A stretch of 64,000 bases of DNA from an uncultured Gammaproteobacteria bacterium. Lineage in GTDB: Bacteria > Pseudomonadota > Gammaproteobacteria > Arenicellales > Poriferihabitantaceae. A program made the position numbers and the translations under genes. The stretch is taken from assembly GCA_937992195.1 (NCBI GenBank), contig CALKKV010000006.1, forward strand, positions 1-64,000, written 5' to 3'. The notes beneath the pieces are model-generated. The model was not told where the DNA came from and did not search any database. It was given only the letters and a program-made list of their open reading frames with translations. Positions 34,850 through 43,665 of the stretch are shown piece by piece; the first letter of the stretch is position 1; each line of letters starts with the position of its first letter.

Positions 34850-36499
34850 CTAGGTAGTAGTGGCAATCCCCGCTGCTTCTCTTCGACCGTCATTGTATAT
34901 TGCTTTCACTAGCGCAACGCACTGCAAAACCATAACCAAAGAGAATGGAAGAGCGCCTATTACCATCGCCGTTTGAATTGCTTTCAATCCACCGACCAGT
35001 AGCAGCGCAGCGACAACCGAACCTAGTGCGATACCCCAAAAGATAATATGTGGTCGTGCTTTTGGACCTTCATCCCCTGCAGCATTGATGGTATTAACAA
35101 TCAGTACAGCCGAGTCCGCTGTGGTAACTAAATAGGTCATCAACAACACAACGATCATCGCAGACATTGCCCATGACAAAGTATCTGAGATCGGCGACAG
35201 CATAAAGTTGGTCATCGCGAATATTTTGTCACCATCAGGTGCACTCATAATAACGCCTTCTGCACCGCCATTCAGTTCTAGATCGATTGCAGTACCGCCT
35301 GCCCATGTAAACCAGACAAAACACATTAATGAAGGAACAATCATTGCACCGAGCACAAATTCTCTAATCGTTCTGCCCTTTGATATGCGTGCTAGAAACA
35401 ATCCAACAAACGGAGCGAATGCGATCCACCAGGCCCAGTAAAATACGGACCAACCGCCTTGCCAGCCTTCTAGTTTTGAAGCGACACTATCAGGGTTGCC
35501 ATCACCAGACCAAACTCGAACACTCATATCTGGCAGTGCAATTAGATAATCCCAGATACCAACTACCAGGGCTTTCAGGCCGAAGAATGTTGAACCAAAA
35601 AGAAGGAAGAAAGTGAGCAAAGAAATACTTAAGCCCATGTTCAAATTAGACAACCACTTGATTCCCTTTCCGACACCTGACAAAGCAGAAAGCGTCGAAG
35701 CTATCATAATCACACAAATCGCAACCAGTATTCCTGTCGTATTTGCTGTCCCTGCTTCATTCGTTAATCCACCAATACCGACTCTGGTTAAACCTGATAC
35801 AAATTGTTCAACGCCAAAACCTAATGTCTGTGCAACGCCTAAGATCGTTGCGACAACCGCAACGATATCAACAATATTACCTGCTGAGCCGGACAATTTC
35901 GAACCAAATATTGGTGTCAATGACGAACGCATGGTTAATGGCAGAGAACGGCGATAGCTAAAAAAGCCAAGCGCTAGTCCGGCGATGGCATAACACGCCC
36001 AAGCACCTAACCCCCAATGAAGAAACGACCATTTATAGGCCATACGAATATTATCCGCCGCACCACCAGTCGTAAGACCCTGGATTACCTCCGGATTGTT
36101 ATTAAAGTGATATACCGGTTCTGCAACCGCCCACGTCAACATGCCGACGCCGATTCCAGCGCCAAACATCATGGAAAACCAGGAGAAATTGGAAAACTCT
36201 GGTACATCCGATTTAAGACCCAACTTTAATCTGCCCGCAGTTGGCCAGATGGCCAGCGCTATACACAATATGACGAACAACGTCACAGTCCAGATATACC
36301 AAGCACCAAAAGAGGCCAAAATAAATTTGTTAATGCCGTTCAGTACTGCGCCAGACTGCTCCGGGAATGCAATGGCCCAAATGACCAAACCACCAATCAA
36401 AATTTTGGAAGTGATCGTTACAATTTGACTGAATCCCCGATAGAAGCCGGATTCGGCCGTAGCAATCGGTAGTTCAGTTAAGGCGGGTTTTATTGACAT
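34850..36499 (-). CDS. BCCT-family betaine/carnitine/choline transporter
   Basis: A 549-residue secondary transporter with twelve predicted membrane helices. The glycine-rich MMFGAGIGVGMLTWAVAEP near residues 108-126 is the BCCT hallmark for substrate and ion binding. FYWAWWIAFAPFVGLFLARISKGRTIREF near 351-379 is the conserved helix-8 aromatic box and following loop. N- and C-terminal tails are short, unlike osmosensing BetP, which suggests uptake for catabolism. The ligand is probably a quaternary amine; the adjacent racemase and Rieske genes point to a proline-betaine-like or related betaine. Confidence 0.92.
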   Translation of the reverse strand: MSIKPALTELPIATAESGFYRGFSQIVTITSKILIGGLVIWAIAFPEQSGAVLNGINKFILASFGAWYIWTVTLFVILCIALAIWPTAGRLKLGLKSDVPEFSNFSWFSMMFGAGIGVGMLTWAVAEPVYHFNNNPEVIQGLTTGGAADNIRMAYKWSFLHWGLGAWACYAIAGLALGFFSYRRSLPLTMRSSLTPIFGSKLSGSAGNIVDIVAVVATILGVAQTLGFGVEQFVSGLTRVGIGGLTNEAGTANTTGILVAICVIMIASTLSALSGVGKGIKWLSNLNMGLSISLLTFFLLFGSTFFGLKALVVGIWDYLIALPDMSVRVWSGDGNPDSVASKLEGWQGGWSVFYWAWWIAFAPFVGLFLARISKGRTIREFVLGAMIVPSLMCFVWFTWAGGTAIDLELNGGAEGVIMSAPDGDKIFAMTNFMLSPISDTLSWAMSAMIVVLLMTYLVTTADSAVLIVNTINAAGDEGPKARPHIIFWGIALGSVVAALLLVGGLKAIQTAMVIGALPFSLVMVLQCVALVKAIYNDGRREAAGIATTT

Positions 36500-36763
36500 A
36501 CTGTGATCCTCTTATAGTGTTTTGATTAGCCTAATGTAGGTTACACGCTTTTCTAAAAACGTTTGCGTCCAACTGCTAAAGGTGTCATAAATATATCATT
36601 TTATGTCATATATCTTGCAGTAATAGCCATACAAGATTTTAAACTTAACGAACAATTAGTTATTGAGTTCACTTTCTTGAATGATTAATTAGAACTTGGT
36701 ATCTATCGATTCGTAATCGCTAGAGAGTGTTAATCTTACAATCCTAAATAACCGCATCGCGCT

Positions 36764-37102
36764 ATGCTAAAGCATTTAAAGAATGCACCGAAAGGATTGA
36801 TGGTGACTATCTTTATCGTGGTCTTCGTCGTTTATATCTTTCATGCATATAAGTATGACTTTGAGAGTCGTTGGAACAGCATCCGCTTGGGCGAAACAAG
36901 GAACTCGGTTGTTTCTATATTAGGAGAGCCGTTCAAGCAAAGTGGTTTACCAGCGATTAGTAACTCCTCGGCAAGTGATCTGGCGATCTCCGCTGGTGGC
37001 GCGGTCAGCTATAGCTATTGGATGGTAGGTGTTGAAGCCACCTATATACTTGGGTTCGATGCGACACAAACAGTTGTGTACAAACATCCATCCAATCTCT
37101 GA
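36764..37102 (+). CDS. Small single-pass membrane protein, paralogue of the gene at 33161
   Basis: A 112-residue protein with an N-terminal membrane helix (about residues 12-30) followed by the FESRWNSIRLGETRNSVVSILGEP motif and a C-terminal YWMVGVEATYILGFDATQTVVYK. It matches the 33161-33511 protein along its length. The two copies flank the GlxA regulator and BCCT genes. No function is known; the second half could be a small beta-rich SmpA/BamE-like domain facing the periplasm. Confidence 0.65.
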   Translation: MLKHLKNAPKGLMVTIFIVVFVVYIFHAYKYDFESRWNSIRLGETRNSVVSILGEPFKQSGLPAISNSSASDLAISAGGAVSYSYWMVGVEATYILGFDATQTVVYKHPSNL

Positions 37103-37270
37103 GCATTTTTCTTGTATTCGCTGAAATTCGCAGTCGTTAGGAAAATGACAAGCGTTGTTCTCAAGACATTCCGTCTTGATCGAATTGAATTTGCTTTATC
37201 GTAGCTCAATATCGCTACTACTAACATTCAGATTGTATAGAATGACAGGACAACAATTACTGCCGACAAA

Positions 37271-38377
37271 ATGAAGATAACCAATATAGAAGTATATGGA
37301 TACGAGCTAAGCTATCGGCACGGCAGTTATGTGATGTCTGGAGGACAAGTAGTGTCTAGCTTGCCCAGCACAGTAGTTCGGATTTTAACAGACGAAGGGT
37401 TAGATGGTTGGGGTGAGGTATGTCCACTGGGGCCACTGTACTTATCCTCTCATGCTGGAGGGGCGCGGGCGGCTATTCATGAGATCATTCCCAGCTTAAT
37501 TGGCAAAGACCCAACTAATTTGTCTGCCATACATATCGCTATGAATAACGCATTGCGAGGACATAGTTATGCCAAGAGCGCTATCGACGTTGCTTGTTGG
37601 GATCTATTTGGAAAAGCTCTCAACACAGATGTCGCAACCCTATTAGGCGGTCGTTTACAAGAATCCTTTCCACTTTATAAAGCAGTGCCATTAGGATCTG
37701 CAACAGAGATGCAAAGTTATGTTTTGGCCTGCAAAGATGAAGGTGTACGGCACTTTCAATTGAAAATTGGCGCGGATCCCTACGAAGACGCGAACCGCGT
37801 AAAACTCATTTTTGAGTCCACAGATGACGATGACTACATCATTGCTGATGCCAATGGAGGCTGGAGATTGCAAGATGCAATGATCGCGGCGAAATTGCTA
37901 GAACCATTTGACAGGGTGTTTTTTGAAGAACCTTGCAAAACACTGGAAGAGTGTCTTTATGTGCGAAAACATACTCATTTACCGATGGTTCTTGACGAAG
38001 TTATTACAGACGAAAATACGATGTTGCGGGCATTTTATAGTGAAGGTATGGAAGCAATTAATCTAAAGATTTCTAAGTTTGCCGGACTAACGGGTTCTAA
38101 ATTAGTTCGCGATATTGCTGACTCGTTGGGCCTTCGCGTTACGATCGAGGATACCTGGGGCGGCGATCTAGTCACCGCGGCAGTGAGTCATTTGGCAGCT
38201 AGCACTAAGGCAGATCAGACTCTAACCGTCTCATTTATGAACGATTGGAACAATGAACATATTGCCGGATATCAGCCCCGGTCCGTTCGTAGTACAGGCA
38301 GCGCGCCTACCGCACCTGGGCTAGGAATCGAAATTGATATCAAAGCATTAGGAAAGCCACTATTTATTGCTAATTAG
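37271..38377 (+). CDS. Enolase-superfamily racemase, proline-betaine/hydroxyproline-betaine epimerase type
   Basis: The 368-residue protein is a mandelate-racemase/muconate-cycloisomerase family member. Acid-base lysines are Lys165 (QLKIG) and Lys266 (LKISKFAG); metal ligands are Asp193 (DANGGW), Glu219 or Glu220 (FEEPC) and Asp242/Glu243 (LDEV). The sequence GWGEVCPLGPLYLSSHAGGARAA, LRGHSYAKSAIDVACWDL and DTWGGDLVTAA closely resembles the hydroxyproline-betaine 2-epimerase HpbD as recalled from the family. With the BCCT and Rieske neighbours it suggests racemisation of a betaine before oxidative demethylation. Confidence 0.85.
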   Translation: MKITNIEVYGYELSYRHGSYVMSGGQVVSSLPSTVVRILTDEGLDGWGEVCPLGPLYLSSHAGGARAAIHEIIPSLIGKDPTNLSAIHIAMNNALRGHSYAKSAIDVACWDLFGKALNTDVATLLGGRLQESFPLYKAVPLGSATEMQSYVLACKDEGVRHFQLKIGADPYEDANRVKLIFESTDDDDYIIADANGGWRLQDAMIAAKLLEPFDRVFFEEPCKTLEECLYVRKHTHLPMVLDEVITDENTMLRAFYSEGMEAINLKISKFAGLTGSKLVRDIADSLGLRVTIEDTWGGDLVTAAVSHLAASTKADQTLTVSFMNDWNNEHIAGYQPRSVRSTGSAPTAPGLGIEIDIKALGKPLFIAN

Positions 38378-38728
38378 AAAACACAAACAGTCGTGTTGGT
38401 TAACCTGCTTCACTGCTTTCAGTGTCAGCTTTACCGATTTTTCATTATCGGATAAAGACTAAAAAACGATACGCCTAAGCCATATATTGCTCTAAAGAGC
38501 ATTCCGCCTTAGTTGATACCCGGCAGCCCTCCAGTTTTTGAAACAGACATGGCACCATGTTTTTAATCCATCTGCCTATGAAATTGAAAAACCGAAACAA
38601 TCCATATCGATTCGATGAAAAGCACTAGACAGGGTTTCAAGCTGACGCATCGCAACTTGTTAGTGTGGTTTGATCATTTGTCTAAGAACAAGTAGGATTT
38701 TCTAGCACCAACGACACTTTTATGGAGT
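38378..38728. other. Gene-free stretch between racemase and Rieske genes
   Basis: About 350 bases with a weak terminator-like element at 38547-38564: ACATG-GCAC-CATGT (extended by overlapping ACATGG/CCATGT) followed by five Ts. A small dyad TGCTCT-AA-AGAGCA lies shortly upstream. The Rieske-TIM pair therefore may have its own promoter here. Confidence 0.4.
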
Positions 38729-39976
38729 TTGATTCTCGATAAAACAAAACCAGTATACAGCGGCACTTCTTGCTATAGTCATCGACTGTTTATCAATAGC
38801 GATTATCGATCGCATGATGAGTTGACTATTCCAACTGCTACTTTGTCTGCACTTCAGAAGGCACGGGACAATAAGCAGCAACTTCCCGCAAACTGTTATA
38901 TCGACCAGGATATCTTTTCTGCAGAGATGGAGAAGTTCTACGCCGCGAGCTGGATGTCGATTGGTTTTGCTACTCAGTATTCGGTAAACGACCACGCCTG
39001 GTCACTGGAAGTACTAGGCGCACCACTACTGCTTACTAGAGATAGCCAGGGCAAGATCCAGGTGTTTCACAATGTGTGTCGTCATCGTGGCCATATCGTG
39101 TTGGATAAGGTAAAGGCTGCTGGAAAATTGTTACGATGCCCCTATCACTCCTGGTGTTATTCACTCGATGGAAAATTTTTGTCTGCGCCGTTTTGGGATG
39201 GCACCGAAGGATCCGCTCCCGACACACTTCAAAAAAAATCAATGGGCTTAGTACCAGTTGAGTTCACCATCTGGTACGACGTGATATTTATCAATCTCTC
39301 CGGTAATGCTCCGCCGTTTGCAGAATTTATTTGCCCGCTTCAGAGCCGTTGGTCCCGCAATCGCCCTCAGAAAGCGTTGCGTTTTATGAGTAACAAACGA
39401 TTTTCAATCGAAGGGAATTGGAAACTAGCGGCTGAAAACTTCCTGGATAACTATCACTTACCCTGGATACATCCTGAGATAGGTAACTCGGTTGAAGCCT
39501 CTCTAGGACTGAATGTTGAGAACCTGAGACTCTCAGAAAATATCATCGGTTTTTCTCATTCCACAGCCGGTGCGGATAAAAGCAAAACCACTACACCTCT
39601 ACCACAATGGCACGAAATGGATCCCCTGGAAGCACAACGCCAGGATTTATTTTTTTTGTTTCCCAATACCTGTTTTGTGATGGAGGGTACTTATCTATGG
39701 GCAATGATCTTACAGCCTCTTGACGTTGATAAATGCGAAGAACAACTTGCTCTTTATGTAGTTGGTGAAGAAGCGTTAGCTGAGAAATTTAAAGCTTCCA
39801 GAAAACAACTCTGTGATCTGATCAACAACATCAACGCACAGGATATGAAGGTAATTGAAAGTCTTCAAAAAGCCAGGAAAAGTGACGTAGCATCCCTAGG
39901 TATCTATACGCCCTTTCACGACAAACTGGGTGAACTATTTCATCAGAAGATTCTCGACACATTGCTAACCGAATAA
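38729..39976 (+). CDS. Rieske non-haem iron oxygenase, betaine-demethylase type
   Basis: The 415-residue oxygenase component has a Rieske centre, CRH (117-119) and CPYH (137-140), and a mononuclear iron site in ENFLDNYHLPWIH (His243, His248). It resembles the glycine-betaine, proline-betaine and carnitine oxygenases, which remove N-methyl groups. No ferredoxin reductase gene is adjacent, so electrons must come from elsewhere. The start is drawn at a TTG because no ATG is in frame; a GGAG just ahead is too close, so the true start may be some codons downstream. It lies 19 bases ahead of the TIM-barrel gene. Confidence 0.87.
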   Translation: MILDKTKPVYSGTSCYSHRLFINSDYRSHDELTIPTATLSALQKARDNKQQLPANCYIDQDIFSAEMEKFYAASWMSIGFATQYSVNDHAWSLEVLGAPLLLTRDSQGKIQVFHNVCRHRGHIVLDKVKAAGKLLRCPYHSWCYSLDGKFLSAPFWDGTEGSAPDTLQKKSMGLVPVEFTIWYDVIFINLSGNAPPFAEFICPLQSRWSRNRPQKALRFMSNKRFSIEGNWKLAAENFLDNYHLPWIHPEIGNSVEASLGLNVENLRLSENIIGFSHSTAGADKSKTTTPLPQWHEMDPLEAQRQDLFFLFPNTCFVMEGTYLWAMILQPLDVDKCEEQLALYVVGEEALAEKFKASRKQLCDLINNINAQDMKVIESLQKARKSDVASLGIYTPFHDKLGELFHQKILDTLLTE

Positions 39977-39995
39977 CGAACCAGACTAAAAGAAA

Positions 39996-40850
39996 ATGGC
40001 GCAAAAATTGGAAGTGTTTCAATCCCTATGGGCAATGGAATTACGTCGACCAGATGGATTTACCTGGAGTGACGAAGAAAAATTCGTGATGATGTCTGAA
40101 GCGGGATACGACGGTGTCGCACTGGATTTTGCCTGGAATGATATCGAGAGCGCGCTCAAACATCTGCCTCTTATGCAGAAATACGATCTTGGGTGCGCAC
40201 TGATTGCATTCCCCGCTACCCCGGAAGATTTACAGGGAATAATTGATCTGGCAGCAGACTGTGATACAAGATATATCGCCGTTAACGGGCGTTATTTCCC
40301 GTGGACGCCTGCCGAGGCAGTATCTTGTATCTGTCAGTGGCTGGAAATGGGTGATAAGGCCGGTATTCCGGTGTTTCTGGAGACTCACCGACTGACGGTT
40401 ACCAATGACGTGGTGTTTACGCTGGATTTACTGGACCTCATACCAGAACTGGAACTGGTAGCCGATTTATCACATATTGTAGTAGCCAGAGAGTTTCCCG
40501 AACCAGTTGATGAGATGCACAACGACTGGATCGACCGGGTACTAAAACGCTCTGCTTCTCTTCAGGGAAGAATCAGCAACAGAGAGCAGATACAAGTTCC
40601 ACTTGGTTTTCCCCAGCATGCCTACTGGGAAAAGCAATATGCACAATGGTGGGAACAAGGGTTTCGATACTGGCGAAATCGAAACGATGAAAATGCGGTA
40701 ATGAATTTTCTCTGTGAATTAGGCCCACCACCTTACGCAATCACTGACAAAAATGGAGAAGAGTTATCGGATCGCTGGCAAGAAGCCCTACGAATGAAGA
40801 AACAAGTGAAAGAGATTTGGGAGTCACTCGAAACTGGTCGTTCCGATTAG
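39996..40850 (+). CDS. Sugar-isomerase/AP-endonuclease-2-like TIM-barrel protein
   Basis: A 284-residue protein of the xylose-isomerase-like TIM-barrel superfamily. GYDGVALDF near residue 34, a glutamate in VFLETHRLT near 128 and a histidine in LVADLSHIV near 155 are the expected metal and substrate positions. The family contains epimerases, isomerases and dehydratases on sugars or sugar-like acids, so the reaction is open. It forms a pair with the Rieske gene, which points to a role in the same catabolic route. Confidence 0.75.
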   Translation: MAQKLEVFQSLWAMELRRPDGFTWSDEEKFVMMSEAGYDGVALDFAWNDIESALKHLPLMQKYDLGCALIAFPATPEDLQGIIDLAADCDTRYIAVNGRYFPWTPAEAVSCICQWLEMGDKAGIPVFLETHRLTVTNDVVFTLDLLDLIPELELVADLSHIVVAREFPEPVDEMHNDWIDRVLKRSASLQGRISNREQIQVPLGFPQHAYWEKQYAQWWEQGFRYWRNRNDENAVMNFLCELGPPPYAITDKNGEELSDRWQEALRMKKQVKEIWESLETGRSD

Positions 40851-41158
40851 GTGTCAAGCAGTTAAAGTGACTTAAGTGCTGAGAAAATTACGCATTACAA
40901 CAGCCCTGATTTAGCTCTTCAGATTATTACAGATCAAGTCATACCCCCGGTTTCTATACAGCTTGATCAAAGGCAGGAAATACAATGGGATAGAGCCTAG
41001 CCCGCTTTTTTTCCAATATCGTTTACAAAACCTCCGCTTTAGTTTTGAACTAAATTCTCCAGAATCTGACTAAATTCAGCAACATAGTCCAATTTCAAAT
41101 CACACTGTATTCAGTACATTATTGACTAAGCCTTTTAAGCTAGCTAGAGAACTTAATT
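40851..41158. other. Gene-free stretch before the redoxin gene
   Basis: About 308 bases with no coding frame, hairpin or convincing promoter recognised. Confidence 0.4.
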
Positions 41159-41734
41159 ATGATCAAAGCCGCAAAAAACTTCTCACTCCTTTTGGTACTG
41201 GCAGTAATCGGCATTCTGGCGCTAAACAGAATAAATAGTGAAAGCTGGGTGGCGCAAGCGCAGTCCACCGGCGATGTTAAAGCGCCGGAATTCCATCAGA
41301 CCAGTCCTGATCTATGGCTGAATTCAGAACCCATAACAATGGAATCGCTACGCGGAAAAGTAGTGATGCTGGATTTCTGGACCTTCGACTGCTGGAATTG
41401 CTATCGCTCTTTTCCGTGGATGAACGCGATGGAAGCAAGTTTCGACAGCGATGATTTTATTATCATCGGCGTCCACACCCCCGAGTTTGAACATGAAAAA
41501 GTTCGGGAAAATATTGAAGAGAAAATTGCAGAGTTTGAGCTTAAGCACCCAACAGTAATGGACAACGATTTTCGTTACTGGAAAGCTATGAACAATCGCT
41601 TTTGGCCGAGCTACTATCTGATTGATAAACGCGGCAACATACGTAAAAACTTTATTGGAGAAACCCATGCCAATACCAAGAAAGCGCTGCAAATCGAGGA
41701 GGCGATCCAAGCGTTAATCGATGAGCCTGCGTAA
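41159..41734 (+). CDS. Membrane-anchored thioredoxin-like (redoxin/TlpA) protein
   Basis: A 191-residue thiol-redox protein facing the periplasm: an uncleaved or cleaved N-terminal hydrophobic segment at about 8-24, then a thioredoxin fold. The active site is Cys78-Trp-Asn-Cys81 in FWTFDCWNCYRSFPW, and the cis-proline side is FWPSYYLID near residues 152-160. The redox motif resembles that of the soluble DipZ/CcdA-fused thioredoxins. The target is unknown; no cytochrome-maturation genes are nearby. Confidence 0.85.
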   Translation: MIKAAKNFSLLLVLAVIGILALNRINSESWVAQAQSTGDVKAPEFHQTSPDLWLNSEPITMESLRGKVVMLDFWTFDCWNCYRSFPWMNAMEASFDSDDFIIIGVHTPEFEHEKVRENIEEKIAEFELKHPTVMDNDFRYWKAMNNRFWPSYYLIDKRGNIRKNFIGETHANTKKALQIEEAIQALIDEPA

Positions 41735-42054
41735 TTCTTAGCTCTTTGATTACACTCTAGAGTCTTTTTTAATACCCAATCTTAACTTTCATCCCTTTTC
41801 TGAAGAGATAGCTTACTTAAATCAAATTTTAGGACTAACCACCTTGCTCTAGCATTTGTGGTATTCACCACAGTCAACGTTAAACCTCCTGGGTAAATTA
41901 AAAACCCGGGGCATTCCCCAGGCGTTGCAACCTCAGATTAAGCGGGTTCGTCGATAAGTCAACAGAAAACGTGGTCCATAATTTTGGCTCCGCAATGACG
42001 AACCAGAGTTTGTCTGGGTTGCTTCTGAAATTAATTTCTAATCGGAGGCTACAA
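41735..42054. other. Gene-free stretch upstream of the lipoprotein gene, with stacked dyads
   Basis: This 320-base gap holds TGTGGT-ATTC-ACCACA near 41850-41880 and a GC-rich GGGG-CATT-CCCC (41908-41919), nested between CCTGGG and a later CCAGG. They could be the redoxin terminator or a folded leader for the lipoprotein 135 bases downstream. A GGAGG at 42044-42048 fixes the start of that gene. Confidence 0.4.
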
Positions 42055-42825
42055 ATGTTATCTCGAATTATTCCTGTATTTACGGCAACTCTGTTTGCAG
42101 CGGGCTGTGCAACAACAGAAGTCCCATCTCTCCCAGCTCCTGACGGTGCGCTTACAGCAAACCAACTCGTTAGTTTGATGTCGGGTGCCACAATGTCTGG
42201 AAACTCCACCCAAACTGCTGGAGCAACGTTCTCACAAAGTTATGACGCCATTCCCGAGCGAAAAACTAAGGGTAAAGCATCGGGGATCTGGAACCCTCCT
42301 GGCGGCGCGCAATCTTCCTATAGCGTTAGCTGGAGATTGAAAGGAGATCAGTGGTGTGAGAAATGGGATGGTGGCGGAGCATGTTGGCATGTTGTTCCAC
42401 TGTCGGGAGCAAACTACCAATTCTATAGAGACGGCGCTCCTATAAGCGAAACCTGGAAGATAGATTCACCAAATCCAGGACCACTTCGTCTTTCACCTGA
42501 AGAGATAAAGGCAGAGCTTACTAACAACCAGATCAATGCAGGCACTTGGGAATACAAAGGCTCTGGAGGCAATGAGTCCGGAACATTCACTACTCATGCA
42601 TGCGCCGACGGTACACGTCATCGATCTATAGACGACAAACCTTTTACTCAAGGCACGTGGACTTTTAAAGGAGATAAAATGTGCTCCACCGATCAAGGAA
42701 AACAACGATGTTATGGCGTTTGGAAACACGCAGACGGCTCGTTTAGCACCTATAGAAAAACTGAAGGCGGTGAGGTAACTTCAATCTCTAGTGTGCAAGG
42801 CGTGTCTGAAAAGTGCAGCACCTGA
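42055..42825 (+). CDS. Lipoprotein with an internal duplication, unknown function
   Basis: A 256-residue predicted lipoprotein. The start at 42055 is set by GGAGG 6 nt upstream and gives a short signal sequence with the lipobox LFAAGC. Two halves repeat a pattern of WRLKGDQWCEKW...CWHVV...YQFYRDG (middle) and WTFKGDKMCST...CYGVW...FSTYRKTEG (end), each with a pair of cysteines likely to form disulfides. No catalytic motif was recognised. It stands alone between a redoxin and convergent pcp. Confidence 0.75.
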   Translation: MLSRIIPVFTATLFAAGCATTEVPSLPAPDGALTANQLVSLMSGATMSGNSTQTAGATFSQSYDAIPERKTKGKASGIWNPPGGAQSSYSVSWRLKGDQWCEKWDGGGACWHVVPLSGANYQFYRDGAPISETWKIDSPNPGPLRLSPEEIKAELTNNQINAGTWEYKGSGGNESGTFTTHACADGTRHRSIDDKPFTQGTWTFKGDKMCSTDQGKQRCYGVWKHADGSFSTYRKTEGGEVTSISSVQGVSEKCST

Positions 42826-42849
42826 AGTATTTATCGCCTTATGGTAACA

Positions 42850-42882
42850 ATTGTCGAAGCATACCCTGCATGCTTCGACAAT
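42850..42882. terminator. Strong hairpin between convergent lipoprotein and pcp genes
   Basis: Perfect 13-bp arms ATTGTCGAAGCAT and ATGCTTCGACAAT surround a 7-nt loop, 25 bases past the lipoprotein stop. No long T-run follows; it probably marks the end of transcription from one or both sides. Confidence 0.6.
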
Positions 42883-42929
42883 GGTCCATGAAAAAGACCG
42901 CCACGGGTTTATACTGCCGCGGTAGCAAT

Positions 42930-43574
42930 CTAGTTACCGCGGCCATTTTCAGAATCTTGCAACTTAACTAATCCCGTAATTACCAGCTTAATAGCCTTTA
43001 CCAAATCTGGTATTCCCCACCGATTCTCACTGTTAATACCGACGGTGGTTTGCCCGCCTACCCCTGGCAAGTGAACAAATACACAACCCGTTTTGGTATT
43101 TTCTACTTGTAATTTGCGTAACACCTGATAGTACACATGGTTGCAGACATACGTCCCTGCGTGATTTGAAATAGTTGCTGGAATATCCTGATCAGTGAGG
43201 CTCTTAAGTATTGAAGGGAGATCAATCAAGGTTATTAGTGCTTCGGGTCCGCCCGGTTCGATTTCTTCTCCCACCCTTACAAACCCTGCATTATCTTTAA
43301 CCACGGCATCATCAATATTAAGTGCGAATCTTTCTAAACAGACAGTTTGGCGAGAGGACGCAACCCCTAATCCGAGAACAATCGAGGGATTATTTTCCGA
43401 TATTAGACGATTTATCTTCTCTACCGATGCTGCATACTCTGTGGGCAAAACACAGGTGATCAATTGACACCCAAGCGCTGCTTGATCCTCACGAGCTAGC
43501 TCCTCCACAACCAGTTGTGATGGATTGGAGGAAAGACCTCCAAATTTCTCAAAACCGAAAACAATAATGCGCAT
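42930..43574 (-). CDS. pcp: Pyroglutamyl-peptidase I
   Basis: A cytoplasmic cysteine peptidase that removes N-terminal pyroglutamate from peptides. With the start at 43574 (MRIIVFGFEKFGG) the protein has 214 residues and the catalytic triad falls at Glu81 (LERFALN), Cys144 (TYVCNH) and His168 (FVHLPG), the same numbers as in studied enzymes; the 6-residue longer TTG frame would break this. A GC-rich 9-bp hairpin GCCGCGGTA/TACCGCGGC (42916-42943) encloses its stop codon. It follows the opp-CocE gene series and suggests that the imported compound is a pyroglutamyl or similarly capped peptide. Confidence 0.93.
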   Translation of the reverse strand: MRIIVFGFEKFGGLSSNPSQLVVEELAREDQAALGCQLITCVLPTEYAASVEKINRLISENNPSIVLGLGVASSRQTVCLERFALNIDDAVVKDNAGFVRVGEEIEPGGPEALITLIDLPSILKSLTDQDIPATISNHAGTYVCNHVYYQVLRKLQVENTKTGCVFVHLPGVGGQTTVGINSENRWGIPDLVKAIKLVITGLVKLQDSENGRGN

Positions 43575-43665
43575 TGTATTTAGTTTAGCCAATCTAAGGC
43601 TTTAAACACATTTATCATTCTAACTTGGCCCTCCACTGCTAGTTCGAAAAACTTGCGATCTCACT

